37,436 nucleotides of DNA, taken from NCBI RefSeq assembly GCF_030815125.1, contig NZ_JAUSWH010000026.1, positions 1 through 37,436 of the forward strand. The letters are read 5' to 3'. Shown piece by piece: positions 26,147 through 34,662 of this stretch. Position 1 is the stretch's first letter. Every line of letters starts with the position of its first letter. A program made the position numbers and the translations under genes. The stretch is from Allorhizobium paknamense (GTDB lineage: Bacteria; Pseudomonadota; Alphaproteobacteria; Rhizobiales; Rhizobiaceae). The notes below the pieces were generated by a model. It was not told the DNA's origin. It ran no database searches and saw nothing but the letters and a program-made list of their open reading frames with translations.

Positions 26147-27118
26147 TTACTGCTCCTCTTGTGCTTTTTCCGCCAGGAACTGCGCATAGAGCGCATCCAG
26201 CCGGGCGGATAGAAATTCTCCAAAGGGACCTGCATTCTTCGCTTTCAGCGACAGCGAATAGGCCCTTGTCTGCGCCGTGATCTCCGCGACCACGGCCTTG
26301 TCCTCTGCCTGCCAGGTGGCTTTGCGGGTCGTCGCGTCCCCTTTCTTCACGGCGCGCGCCGTCCCCTTCAAAGCCTTGTACAACAGGTCAAAACGCTCAT
26401 CGGACGCCGCGCCGTCGAAAGCAGGCGTGGCAATCAGGTCCTCAGCCTTGCGGCGATTGGCGGGCTTTGCCAGGAGCAGGGAGAGTTCCACCCAGCGCTC
26501 GCGGCCGACCGAGGCTGCCGGACCGATGGCCTGCATCTTTTCCCGGCCGATACGCTCGACCACCGACAACATCTTCGACACGGCAGAGGCGTCTGCCGAG
26601 AGGGCCGCCATGATCACCTCGCGCTCATAGCCCAGTTCATCCAGGGACCGGGCAAAACTCGCCCGCTCCGCAAAGGAGAGATCCGTGCGGGCGGAGTTTT
26701 CCTGACCCTGGGCAATCACATGCGAGCGATCATCGATGGATTTGACCACCGCGCGCACCATCCGTCCCAGCTTGCGGGCCGCATGCAGACGCCGGTGGCC
26801 GAACACGACCTGATAGCGGCCATCGGACTTCGGGCGCACCAGAATGGGCGAATCCTGGCCCCGCTCGGCAATTGCCGCCACAAGCTCGTCAAATGCCGAC
26901 CCCTCGACGGCCATCCGGTCCTGCACGAAGGAACCGTCGACAAGATTTGGATCAAGCTCGACGATCGCCTCACCCTCGAGAAACTTGTCGGCCTGACGCG
27001 CCAACTCATCCAGCGATCGCACCAGGGATTTTCCGGCGCCTCGCATAGGATAGGAGGTCACGCCAGCCTGCGCATCATCCGCATCCGTCAGTCCGGCCAG
27101 CAAATTCTTTCTTGCCAT
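26147..27118 (-). CDS. repB: Plasmid partition protein RepB (ParB family)
   Basis: 323 residues, normal for RepB. It begins MARKNLLAGL as most RepB proteins do. The ParB CTP/DNA-clamp domain has GHRRLHAA (107-114) and ENSARTDLSFAERA (140-153), followed by a helix-turn-helix region (residues about 160-200) and a C-terminal dimerisation part. RepB binds parS sites and works with the RepA ATPase in segregation, and helps RepA repress the operon. Separated from repA by 233 bp. I did not find a clear parS palindrome of the GTT-N4-GC-N4-AAC form in the operon. Confidence 0.95.
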   Translation of the reverse strand: MARKNLLAGLTDADDAQAGVTSYPMRGAGKSLVRSLDELARQADKFLEGEAIVELDPNLVDGSFVQDRMAVEGSAFDELVAAIAERGQDSPILVRPKSDGRYQVVFGHRRLHAARKLGRMVRAVVKSIDDRSHVIAQGQENSARTDLSFAERASFARSLDELGYEREVIMAALSADASAVSKMLSVVERIGREKMQAIGPAASVGRERWVELSLLLAKPANRRKAEDLIATPAFDGAASDERFDLLYKALKGTARAVKKGDATTRKATWQAEDKAVVAEITAQTRAYSLSLKAKNAGPFGEFLSARLDALYAQFLAEKAQEEQ

Positions 27119-27351
27119 CGCTTTATCCCACCCTGCTTCCAGGAGATTCGAGAGGCTATCAGCCCCATATCAACGCAACACAGACGCGATACGCTCGTTT
27201 CCGTTCGTCTTTGCGGGGCGAACCGCTTCCCGTTTTCGGTCCATTGCTAACAACCAATGGCCATCGTCCCTATCCGCTCTTGATGCTTCGGACCTTGTTT
27301 CGTCATATCAAAGCCTGCCAGACCCAAGCCCTCTTTGCATCAAAAGCCCGC
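27119..27351. other. repA-repB intergenic region
   Basis: 233 bp without a gene. A short inverted repeat CCATTG-N8-CAATGG (27241-27260) is the only obvious structure. It does not match the usual parS consensus of repABC plasmids. In pTiR10-type plasmids this gap carries parS sites or a small peptide gene; I see neither. Confidence 0.4.
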
Positions 27352-28572
27352 TCAGCGACCATTCTGACGCCCCCAGGCCTGATGAATGAGCCCGGCAATC
27401 TCGCTATTGACCGCGTCCAGCGATTCCAGCGCCCGATCATAGGTGCCCCGGTTCATCGTGGCGCGTTCCACCTCGTAAAGCGTCTGCTTGGTAATGCCGG
27501 CGTCGGCGATGGCCGTCGATTTCAGCATCTGGTTCTTCAGCATATATTCGTGGAACATGGTCGACATGAAGCCGACCATCTGCGCCTGCGGCACGTCCGT
27601 GGGCTCGTAGCGGGTAATCAGATAGCGGTACCAGGAGAGATTGACCTCGGCGCCAGCCGCACGAATCGGCTTCAGGATTCCGCCCAGCATCAACAGGAAC
27701 TGGCCCATGGACATCACGTCCAGCATTTGCGGATGAATGGTGATGAGAACACTGGTTGCCGCCGTCAGGGCTGTCAGCGTCAGATAGCCCAGTTGCGGCG
27801 GGCAATCGACGACGACGACGTCGTATCGGTCATCGACATCCTGCAAGGCCCGCGATATCCGCGTGAAGAAGGTCTTTCCCTCGTTCGTCGACCTGTTCGA
27901 CATGGCGAGCGGCGTGTCATATTCATATTCCTGCAGATCGAGATTGGCAGGAACAATATCTAGGCCTGGAAAATTCGTGCCCTGGATGATCTCGGAGATC
28001 GGCTTGCGCTCACCATCATAGCGGATGGCCTCATAAAGCGAGCCCATCTGGTCAAGCTCCGGTTGGAAGCCATGCAACGAAGTGAGCGAGGCCTGCGGGT
28101 CGAGGTCAACCGCCAGAACCCGATGTCCCGTCAGGGCAAGATATTGCGCAAGATGCGCGGCCGTGGTCGTCTTGCCGGAGCCGCCCTTGAAATTGACCAC
28201 CGCCAGAACCTGCAACTTCTCACCCTTGCGCCGATGCGGCACATAAAGGCGGCTGTCGGAGCGGCCATGCTCATCCAGATACTGCCTCAACTCCAGCATC
28301 TGTTCGGCCGTATAGGATCTACGCCCGGAAGGAGAGGTCACGGGGGAGGGGCCTTTGCCATCAAGATGCAGCTTCTTCAGCGTGCTTTGCGAAACACCGA
28401 CGAAACCGGCCACTTCAGACAGGGAAAAGCTGCGCAACGTCTTTCTTGCATTCGGTGGGAAACGCTGCATGCTGAGCAGATGAAGCCTCTTCGAGATCAG
28501 GTCTCCCTGATCAAGGATCTCGTCCTCGAAATGCCGTTCGCCGGCCACGGCCGACCTCGAATTAGCGTTCAT
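27352..28572 (-). CDS. repA: Plasmid partition ATPase RepA (ParA family)
   Basis: 406 residues from ATG 28572; a TTG start at 28608 would read through the upstream operator and is less likely. An N-terminal helix-turn-helix (LSEVAGFVGVSQSTLKKLHL, 51-70) binds the operator. The deviant Walker A KGGSGKTT (129-136), Walker A' (DLDPQASLT) and Walker B (VVVVDCPPQLG) mark a type Ia ParA ATPase. RepA segregates the replicon with RepB and autorepresses the operon. First gene of repABC, and complete. Confidence 0.96.
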   Translation of the reverse strand: MNANSRSAVAGERHFEDEILDQGDLISKRLHLLSMQRFPPNARKTLRSFSLSEVAGFVGVSQSTLKKLHLDGKGPSPVTSPSGRRSYTAEQMLELRQYLDEHGRSDSRLYVPHRRKGEKLQVLAVVNFKGGSGKTTTAAHLAQYLALTGHRVLAVDLDPQASLTSLHGFQPELDQMGSLYEAIRYDGERKPISEIIQGTNFPGLDIVPANLDLQEYEYDTPLAMSNRSTNEGKTFFTRISRALQDVDDRYDVVVVDCPPQLGYLTLTALTAATSVLITIHPQMLDVMSMGQFLLMLGGILKPIRAAGAEVNLSWYRYLITRYEPTDVPQAQMVGFMSTMFHEYMLKNQMLKSTAIADAGITKQTLYEVERATMNRGTYDRALESLDAVNSEIAGLIHQAWGRQNGR

Positions 28573-28589
28573 TGCGAAAAAGCTTCCAT

Positions 28590-28654
28590 ATAACGGTTTT
28601 GGCGCCAATTTGCCTTCTTAACCGTTATTATCTCCGATTCGGCCTTTTCAGCAA
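28590..28654 (-). promoter_or_regulatory. repABC promoter and nested palindromic operator
   Basis: Minus promoter: TTGCTG (28654-28649), 16 bp, GATAAT (28632-28627), with start expected near 28620 and a leader of about 48 nt. ATAACGGTT (28590-28598) and AACCGTTAT (28620-28628) are perfect 9-bp inverted arms; the second overlaps the -10. Between them lies a perfect 10-bp palindrome TTGGCGCCAA (28599-28608). This is where RepA is known to repress repABC operons, so the arms are good candidates for its binding site. Confidence 0.65.
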
Positions 28655-28879
28655 GCACCCATTGTGGACTTCCTGGACTCCGCTCGTCTTCATCGACCAC
28701 GACATGGCTTCGTAGCCGCGGACCGTGCTGATTTTCCATACCCTTCAACGGCTGCCCGAAGCCGAAGATACGGCAGGATCAACATCGAGGATCTGCCCCG
28801 GTTTGCACCATTTCCACCCCGTGTTGACAAAAATTTTAACTGACTGTGGAGCATGTTGGCTTTCATGGGGGAGGCGGGA

Positions 28880-28954
28880 ATGATAATCGGGCTTTACGAG
28901 GATGATCCGTTGGAGAGCACCGGCGGATCGGCCGGGCTCATGTGCCAAGGCTGA
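28880..28954 (+). CDS. Possible 24-residue leader peptide
   Basis: ATG 28880 is preceded by GGGGGAGG at good distance. It codes for a 24-residue peptide (acidic YEDDPLES centre), ending at TGA 28952-28954, 5 nt before the preferred start of the next gene. A translated leader coupled to the downstream membrane protein is possible; chance cannot be excluded. A TTGACA (28824-28829) lies upstream without a good -10. Confidence 0.3.
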   Translation: MIIGLYEDDPLESTGGSAGLMCQG

Positions 28955-28959
28955 ACTGC

Positions 28960-30129
28960 ATGACCCAGGGATTTGTTGTCGAAAATGCCTCCGTCCGCCG
29001 TCTGGATCGCAGCCGGGTCAAGCGCATTCTGTTTCAGTTGCGGCTGGTCTCGGGACTGGTGCTCATTCTCTATGTCCTGATGCATCTCACCAATCTTGCG
29101 CTTGGGCTGCATTCCATCGATGCGATGGAAAAGGCGCGCCATGTGCTGCTGTTTCCGTGGATGAGCTGGCCTGGCGTCACCCTTCTCACGGCGGCGGTGC
29201 TGGTCCATGCCGGGTTGGGCCTGATGACCCTGGCGCTGAGGCGCAGCCTGACCTTGAGCCGCACGGACTGGGTGCAGATGTGCCTTGGGCTCATCACTCC
29301 GCCGCTGGTGCTGAATCACGTGGCGGTCGCTGGCATTCTCCATCATCTCGATCCGGATTTCAGGCCGGATTATACCTTTCTCCTTTCGGTTTACTGGAAC
29401 CTTGCTCCGAAATCTGCCTTGCAGCAGGTTCTGGTGGTGATGGTCGTCTGGGTGCACGGGGCCATCGGTCTCTACAGCTGGCTGGTTCTGAAGCCGGTCT
29501 GGCGGCGCATCGGCGCCTTTGTCACGCCGGTGCTGTTCTTCGTTCCCATTCTGGCGCTGCTGGGTTTTGTGCGCGGCGGCAAGGAAGCTTTGGCGAAGCT
29601 GGCAGCCGACGGCCACTGGCAGGAACGCATGCGGCACTCGCTGGATATCATGGCGGAAGCCCGCCCCATGCTCGATGTCCTGCAAACCCGCATCCTGCTG
29701 ATCTACGGGCTGCTGGCGTTGGTCGCCTGCGCTATCCTGATGCTGCGCATCCTGAAACGGCGCCGAATGCGGGTTGGTGTCACCTTCGAAACCGGACAGC
29801 GCGTGGCTGCAAGGCCGGGCCTGTCGCTGCTGGAAATCAGCCTTCTCAACCATATACCCCATGCCAATATCTGTAGCGGGCGTGGACGCTGCGGCACCTG
29901 CCTTGTCGCCATCACCTCCGATCCCTCGGTGTTGACGCCGGTGTCTGCAACCGAGGCGCAAACGCTGAGGCGCATTCAGGCCGCCCCCGGCCAACGGCTG
30001 GCCTGTCAGGCGCATTTGACGCATGGCTCTGTAGAGCTTGTCCGCCTGCTTCCATTTCATGTCGATGCAGCCTTTTTGCGTGAGAGCCACCCCGCCATCG
30101 ACACAGCCCTTCCGGAACAGGTGCGATGA
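28960..30129 (+). CDS. Membrane protein with probable diheme-b anchor and C-terminal [2Fe-2S] ferredoxin domain
   Basis: 389 residues from ATG 28960 (AAGG 9 nt upstream; GTG 28942 is an alternative). About six hydrophobic helices occupy residues 25-265. Four carry a His in the membrane: H42, H83, H120 and H166, the arrangement of diheme cytochrome b anchors such as SdhC-like ones. Residues 270-365 are a ferredoxin domain with C305-x5-C311-x2-C314 and C349 for a [2Fe-2S] cluster. The same anchor plus ferredoxin order is known as the N-terminal redox sensor of rhizobial CyaC adenylate cyclases, but here no cyclase domain follows. It probably passes or senses electrons at the quinone pool. Stop overlaps the next gene. 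Confidence 0.78.
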   Translation: MTQGFVVENASVRRLDRSRVKRILFQLRLVSGLVLILYVLMHLTNLALGLHSIDAMEKARHVLLFPWMSWPGVTLLTAAVLVHAGLGLMTLALRRSLTLSRTDWVQMCLGLITPPLVLNHVAVAGILHHLDPDFRPDYTFLLSVYWNLAPKSALQQVLVVMVVWVHGAIGLYSWLVLKPVWRRIGAFVTPVLFFVPILALLGFVRGGKEALAKLAADGHWQERMRHSLDIMAEARPMLDVLQTRILLIYGLLALVACAILMLRILKRRRMRVGVTFETGQRVAARPGLSLLEISLLNHIPHANICSGRGRCGTCLVAITSDPSVLTPVSATEAQTLRRIQAAPGQRLACQAHLTHGSVELVRLLPFHVDAAFLRESHPAIDTALPEQVR

Positions 30130-32174
30130 TGGCGGTCTCGCGCACCAAATCGACCTTTTGCACCAGTTTTTTTGCAAGCCTCGCCTTTCTTCTGCTGGCG
30201 CAGGTGGCGGCAGCACAGGAGCCAGCGGCCCCCACCCATGGCAAGAGCGGCCTGATGGTGCATGCCCTGCACGCGGCCAATTACCGGCTTGGCCGCCTGA
30301 CCACGGCGCTTGAAAATGCCCCCGCAGAATTTGCCAATGTCTGGCAAACTCTTTCGGCAGCGAGCGCCACGACAGATGGTATCGTCACCCTGACCTATTG
30401 GCTGATTGTCATGCTGATCGGCTGTGGCATGGAATGGTTTTACTGGACCTATGCCGCTTCCAGCCTCCGTGTCATCGATGAAACTGCCATCACGTCCGCC
30501 GCGCAGGCCTTCCGGCTGGCGGCCCGGCGCTTTCTGCTGCTGGCGACCGGGCTGGTGCTGTTTATCCTTGCCATATCGGGCAGCCTGACCTTTTTCGAAT
30601 GGCCGGCAGGCTATGAAACGGCCGTCTTCACCAGCCTCCTGCTGATTTTCAGCCTTCGGGTCGCCTGGCTGCTGGCCGATACTCTGCTGGCGCCCGGCCG
30701 GGCGCGATTCCGGTTCCTCGATATTGATCCCCGCTCGGCAGGTCTCTGGGTTGCCACGGTGGTTCTGGTGGCGCTGTTGCTTGCCATGTCCGGCATCGTC
30801 GGACCGGTGCTGGAACAGATGGATGCCCCGGACGCGGCAGAAACCCTGCATATCCTGACAGCAGCCCTTGGTTCGCTTGCCGTGCTGGCAACCGTTCTGC
30901 GCCATCAGCACGCCATTGCCCGGCATGATCAGCACAAGCCGCCGAAATTTCCGGTGGAAATCCTGATGCCGGTGATGATCGCCGCCGTGTTTGGCCTCTG
31001 GCTCGTGGCAGGTCCGCTCGCCTCCATGCTGCTGGCCAGCCTGTTCATTGTCTCGATCATCCAGTGGCACCTGAAATCGGTGGTGTTCTTCTTCTGGAGC
31101 GAACGTGATTTCACCAGCAGCCAGGACGGGCTGACGCTTGCAGAAGAAGCGGGCGCGCTTGGCCATCGTCTGGCCCCCTCTATTGCCCTCTCAGTGGCGC
31201 GATACAGCGTCTGTGTTCTCGGTATTGCAACCGTTTTGCTGGCTGTCGGCATTCCGTTCAGCGAAGTCGAGAACAGCCAGAATCCTGCTGCACGCTTTGT
31301 CCTGCATCTTCTGGGCGTCACCGGCATTGCGCTCGTCACCCATGTGGCCTGGGTCGCCGTCAGGGTTCCCATCGATCAGCGGCTGCGGGAGCTCGGACCG
31401 AGCGATACCCATGGTCGTCCCAATCCCAATGCCCGGCTGATGACGCTGTTGCCGATGCTGCGCATGGCGGCGGGCGTCACCTTCGCCATGCTGCTGATCC
31501 TTTCGGTTCTGTGGACCTTCGGCGTCGATGTCACACCGCTTCTGGCCGGCGCCGGGGTCTTCGGACTGGCGCTCGGCTTCGGTTCCCAGGCTCTGGTGCG
31601 CGATCTCATCTCCGGCATTTTCTATCTCGCCGAAGATGTGTTTCGTGTCGGCGAATATATCGAAAGCGGCAGCAATATAAGGGGAACGGTGGAACGCATC
31701 ACGCTGCGCACCGTCGCATTGCGCCACCAGAACGGCCCCTTGCATTTCGTGCCCTACGGGTCTCTGGGCAGTGTGCGCAACAATTCGCGCGACTGGTCGA
31801 TCGACAAGTTCAATATACCGCTGCCCGTCTATGTGGAAAGCGAAGCGGTGCGCAAGCTGGTCAAGAAGGTCGGGGAAAGCATGCAGGAAGATCCCGAACT
31901 CGGGGCTTTGATGCTGGAACCCTTGAAAGCCAAGCTTTACCGCATCGATCCCGGCGTGAAGATCTTCCGCTGCAAATTCCGCTCCGCCCCCGGCAACCAG
32001 TTTGAAATCCGCACAGAAGCCTATCGGCGTATCGAAAAGGCGCTGAAGGAGGCGGGTATCCCGTTCGCCGCAGGCACGCAGGTGCTGGTGAACGACATGC
32101 TGACCTCCCCGCCCTCCGGCGCGGTAATGGTGGCGCCTTCAGCAACAGGAGCCGCAGCGGGGGCAGAGAGCTGA
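30126..32174 (+). CDS. MscS-family mechanosensitive ion channel, large form
   Basis: 682 residues. A Sec signal peptide (residues 10-31, ending VAAAQ) is followed by a periplasmic segment (about 32-88) and a large membrane region with roughly ten helices. The conserved MscS core is in the C-terminal third: pore helix LLAGAGVFGLALGFGSQ (472-488), then ALVRDLISGIFYLAEDVFRVGEYIE, the beta domain (GTVERITLRTVALRHQNG) and the alpha/beta vestibule to about residue 665. No nucleotide-binding domain is present. The ATG overlaps the stop of the ferredoxin-anchor gene, so the two are co-translated. It likely gates ion or osmolyte flux across the inner membrane; coupling to the redox protein is inference. 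Confidence 0.88.
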   Translation: MMAVSRTKSTFCTSFFASLAFLLLAQVAAAQEPAAPTHGKSGLMVHALHAANYRLGRLTTALENAPAEFANVWQTLSAASATTDGIVTLTYWLIVMLIGCGMEWFYWTYAASSLRVIDETAITSAAQAFRLAARRFLLLATGLVLFILAISGSLTFFEWPAGYETAVFTSLLLIFSLRVAWLLADTLLAPGRARFRFLDIDPRSAGLWVATVVLVALLLAMSGIVGPVLEQMDAPDAAETLHILTAALGSLAVLATVLRHQHAIARHDQHKPPKFPVEILMPVMIAAVFGLWLVAGPLASMLLASLFIVSIIQWHLKSVVFFFWSERDFTSSQDGLTLAEEAGALGHRLAPSIALSVARYSVCVLGIATVLLAVGIPFSEVENSQNPAARFVLHLLGVTGIALVTHVAWVAVRVPIDQRLRELGPSDTHGRPNPNARLMTLLPMLRMAAGVTFAMLLILSVLWTFGVDVTPLLAGAGVFGLALGFGSQALVRDLISGIFYLAEDVFRVGEYIESGSNIRGTVERITLRTVALRHQNGPLHFVPYGSLGSVRNNSRDWSIDKFNIPLPVYVESEAVRKLVKKVGESMQEDPELGALMLEPLKAKLYRIDPGVKIFRCKFRSAPGNQFEIRTEAYRRIEKALKEAGIPFAAGTQVLVNDMLTSPPSGAVMVAPSATGAAAGAES

Positions 32175-32190
32175 GGATCAGGATGCAAAT

Positions 32191-32231
32191 AAAAAAATGC
32201 AGGCGCTGTAGGATCAGCGCCCGCCGTTTTT
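32191..32231. terminator. Bidirectional terminator between the MscS and dabA genes
   Basis: GGCGCTG (32202-32208) pairs with CAGCGCC (32215-32221) around a 6-nt loop. An A-tract (32191-32197) precedes it and TTTTTT (32226-32231) follows, so it can stop transcription from both convergent operons. Confidence 0.75.
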
Positions 32232-32237
32232 TGACCC

Positions 32238-34658
32238 TCAACCGGCTAGCTTGCTCTCGGTCGGCGAAGACATGGTCTCCGTGACTTCCGCCCAGCCAAG
32301 GCCCGGCTGATAGCGCCAGGCCATCCGTCCGTCCTGGTCCAGCGTGAAGAGCGACAGCCAGCCATTGTCAAACAGCGCCCGCACATGAGCGTGCCGCCGC
32401 AGAATATCGGTGATGGCCTCCTTCGGCGCTTCGACCGCCACCGTCAACCGCAGCGGCTCGTGCACGAAGGCCTCGCCGTCATGCACGGATTGCCAGGGCA
32501 GGCCCGTCCGCAGATTGCCGCCATTGCCTTCCACCACGCCGATCCCGCCGACAACATTGTGCAGCAGCTTGTTGCCCGCCCCAAACAGCTGAGGCGCCAC
32601 GGCAGAGCCAAAATATTGCAGGCTGATCCAACTGGCCACGACCACGGGGGCCGTCAGGATCAGTTCCAGCACCTTGAAGCCGTCATCCTGCCGCCAGACA
32701 TAATCGTGCAGGAAGGCCTGCCCTTCAAGATTGCGCCCCTGGGTCCGCGACCGAGGCGCAGCGATGAAGGCCCGGCAGCCCGCAAGGCCGAATTCAGGCC
32801 GAACTTCCGCCCAGTCCCGGCTCCGCTCGATAATGGACCCTGCGGTAGCGCGCGGCAGACGCGCGGCCCGCTCGGTCCGGGCCAGCCGCCCAGCCTGATC
32901 CAGCCAGTTGCGAATGGGTTCAAGCATGTCCGGTGAAGGAAGAGCCACATCGCCGTCAAACAGCGTGACCCCATCCGTCGTGGTGTCATGGAGAGCCGCG
33001 ATGAAAAGCGTATCCGTGGGAATGATGATGCCTTTTTCGGCAAGGCCCTTGCGCACCTCAGCCTCATTCAGCAGGCCAGCTAGCAGCCGCGCATTGACAT
33101 CCCCCGCATAGCCACCGCAGGCACCGCAATGGAGCGCGCTGGCATAGGGATTGTTCACGACATTTGCTCCATGGCCACAGAGAAGCACGACCTTGGCAAA
33201 GCCCTCTGTCAGCGACATCGCCCGCAGCACGGTCTCGGCCATCTTCGTCCGCTGATCGAGATCAATCTCTGGAGAAAGACGCGGAGCAGGGGCATCGGGC
33301 TTGCGGCTTTTGGCAAGCCCCAGCCCATCCTTGAGCAGCTTGGCAGCATAGACAGGCCCCATGGCCTCGACGAAGGCGAAGGAAGAAACCGCAGCCAGCT
33401 TGAACCGGCCCCAGGCCCGCACCGCACGCGCGGCAAACCGTGCCTGCCGGTCGCTCTTATCCTCGCTCTCAACGGCGCTGCAGGTGAAGACCGAGGGCTT
33501 CAGCAGCACCGGCAGACGGTTCTCGCTGACATCGGAGGCAAAGCCCTTGTGGCTGGCTCCCAGCCCGAAGAAGCCGGCAAAGCCGGACGTCCGGATGCCG
33601 GGATCGATGCTTTCCAAGGCCCGCCGGAACACTTCCGAGCGCACATCGATACAAAAGGCCGCATGAAGCTGAGGCCGCTGGTCTGTCAGCTTGACAGGGG
33701 AGGAGAGGCTCAGCGTTTGCGCCAGCCGCCGCTGGGCAGCCCGCTCGGCTGCGGATTGAAGCACCGCATCGATCTGAACCGTCTCATCGACAGCCACCGG
33801 TGCGGCATGCGTGCGGCGAATGACCCGCCATTCCTCGGCAATCGCCGCCTCGTACCGCTCGTAAAGCGCCTCTTCAAAGACCAGCCGGATGGCCAGCAGT
33901 TCCAGCGCGGTCTGATCCGATCCGCCATCCAGTTCCGCCTTCCATTGCAAGTGCCGGGCATATTGCCCCCAACCGCCCAGCGTCAGCAGCAATTGGTGGA
34001 AATAAGTGCCCGGCTCCGACGCGAAGCCCAGCCTTATCGCCGCCCGCTCGATCAGTCCCTGCGCCGTCTCGGGCGTGCTGGCCACGGAAAGGGCGAAGCC
34101 CTCCAGTCCCAGAATTTCAGGGGTCAGATCGTGAAGGGCGAAGGCCCGCCAGGCGGCATAGAGGCCGTTATGCCGGGAGGCGGCCCAAAGCGCCTGCCCT
34201 TGGTCGAAGAAGCCCGAGGCAAAGATCCCGATCCGCTCGGCCACCAATTCCGGCCAATCCTTGCCGGAGGCGCGCGCCGCCAGATCGGCTATGGTGGGCA
34301 GTGCCAGCGGGGCAGGGGCCTCCTGCCGCGCCTCGGCCTTCAGGCCGCCAAGATCCAGCCGTCCGGCAAGGGTGCTGTTTTCGAGCGCTGCAATCAGATC
34401 GGCATCGCTGATCTCGCCCTTCGCGATGCTATCGGCATAATGCTGCCGGGGCAGGGCAAGGCGCACGCCGCCGATACGCCCCAGAAGTGCCGCCGTCTGC
34501 TCAAAACTGGCCTGAGCCTGACCGAAGAAGGGATTGACGGCCACGGTGGCCGTCAGCGGCCAGGCGGGAGGAATGGCCCGCACCGCCTGGTCCGCCGCTT
34601 GCGCCAGGGCTTCGCCATGGAGGCTATCGATCTTGATCATCTTTACCATCTTGTTCAT
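32238..34658 (-). CDS. dabA: DabA, catalytic subunit of the DAB inorganic-carbon accumulation complex (DUF2309)
   Basis: 806 residues, typical for DabA. ATG 34658 lies 4 bases after the dabB stop, with AAGG overlapping the dabB end; a longer open frame upstream only reads dabB out of frame. The beta-carbonic-anhydrase-like zinc site is complete: C336 and D338 in FCIDVRSE, H496 in CGHGANVVNNP and C511 in HCGACGG. The spacing (2 and 15 residues) equals that of the characterised Halothiobacillus protein (C351, D353, H524, C539). R340 is also kept. DabA sits on the cytoplasmic side and is thought to hydrate CO2 one-way to bicarbonate, driven by the ion gradient through DabB. Confidence 0.92.
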   Translation of the reverse strand: MNKMVKMIKIDSLHGEALAQAADQAVRAIPPAWPLTATVAVNPFFGQAQASFEQTAALLGRIGGVRLALPRQHYADSIAKGEISDADLIAALENSTLAGRLDLGGLKAEARQEAPAPLALPTIADLAARASGKDWPELVAERIGIFASGFFDQGQALWAASRHNGLYAAWRAFALHDLTPEILGLEGFALSVASTPETAQGLIERAAIRLGFASEPGTYFHQLLLTLGGWGQYARHLQWKAELDGGSDQTALELLAIRLVFEEALYERYEAAIAEEWRVIRRTHAAPVAVDETVQIDAVLQSAAERAAQRRLAQTLSLSSPVKLTDQRPQLHAAFCIDVRSEVFRRALESIDPGIRTSGFAGFFGLGASHKGFASDVSENRLPVLLKPSVFTCSAVESEDKSDRQARFAARAVRAWGRFKLAAVSSFAFVEAMGPVYAAKLLKDGLGLAKSRKPDAPAPRLSPEIDLDQRTKMAETVLRAMSLTEGFAKVVLLCGHGANVVNNPYASALHCGACGGYAGDVNARLLAGLLNEAEVRKGLAEKGIIIPTDTLFIAALHDTTTDGVTLFDGDVALPSPDMLEPIRNWLDQAGRLARTERAARLPRATAGSIIERSRDWAEVRPEFGLAGCRAFIAAPRSRTQGRNLEGQAFLHDYVWRQDDGFKVLELILTAPVVVASWISLQYFGSAVAPQLFGAGNKLLHNVVGGIGVVEGNGGNLRTGLPWQSVHDGEAFVHEPLRLTVAVEAPKEAITDILRRHAHVRALFDNGWLSLFTLDQDGRMAWRYQPGLGWAEVTETMSSPTESKLAG

Positions 34659-34662
34659 CGGT

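Noticed and set aside
27241..27260. CCATTG-N8-CAATGG as a parS site
   Set aside because: It lacks the GTT...GC...AAC pattern of known repABC parS sites; kept only as a minor inverted repeat.
28063..28079. GTTGGAAGCCATGCAAC as a parS-like palindrome inside repA
   Set aside because: Arms are out of register by one base (17 nt) and internal bases do not pair, so it is not a convincing match.
28894..30216. Minus-strand open frame (440 codons) opposite the redox anchor gene
   Set aside because: Shadow with repeated Gln/His/Arg runs; the plus strand shows membrane helices and ferredoxin Cys motif.
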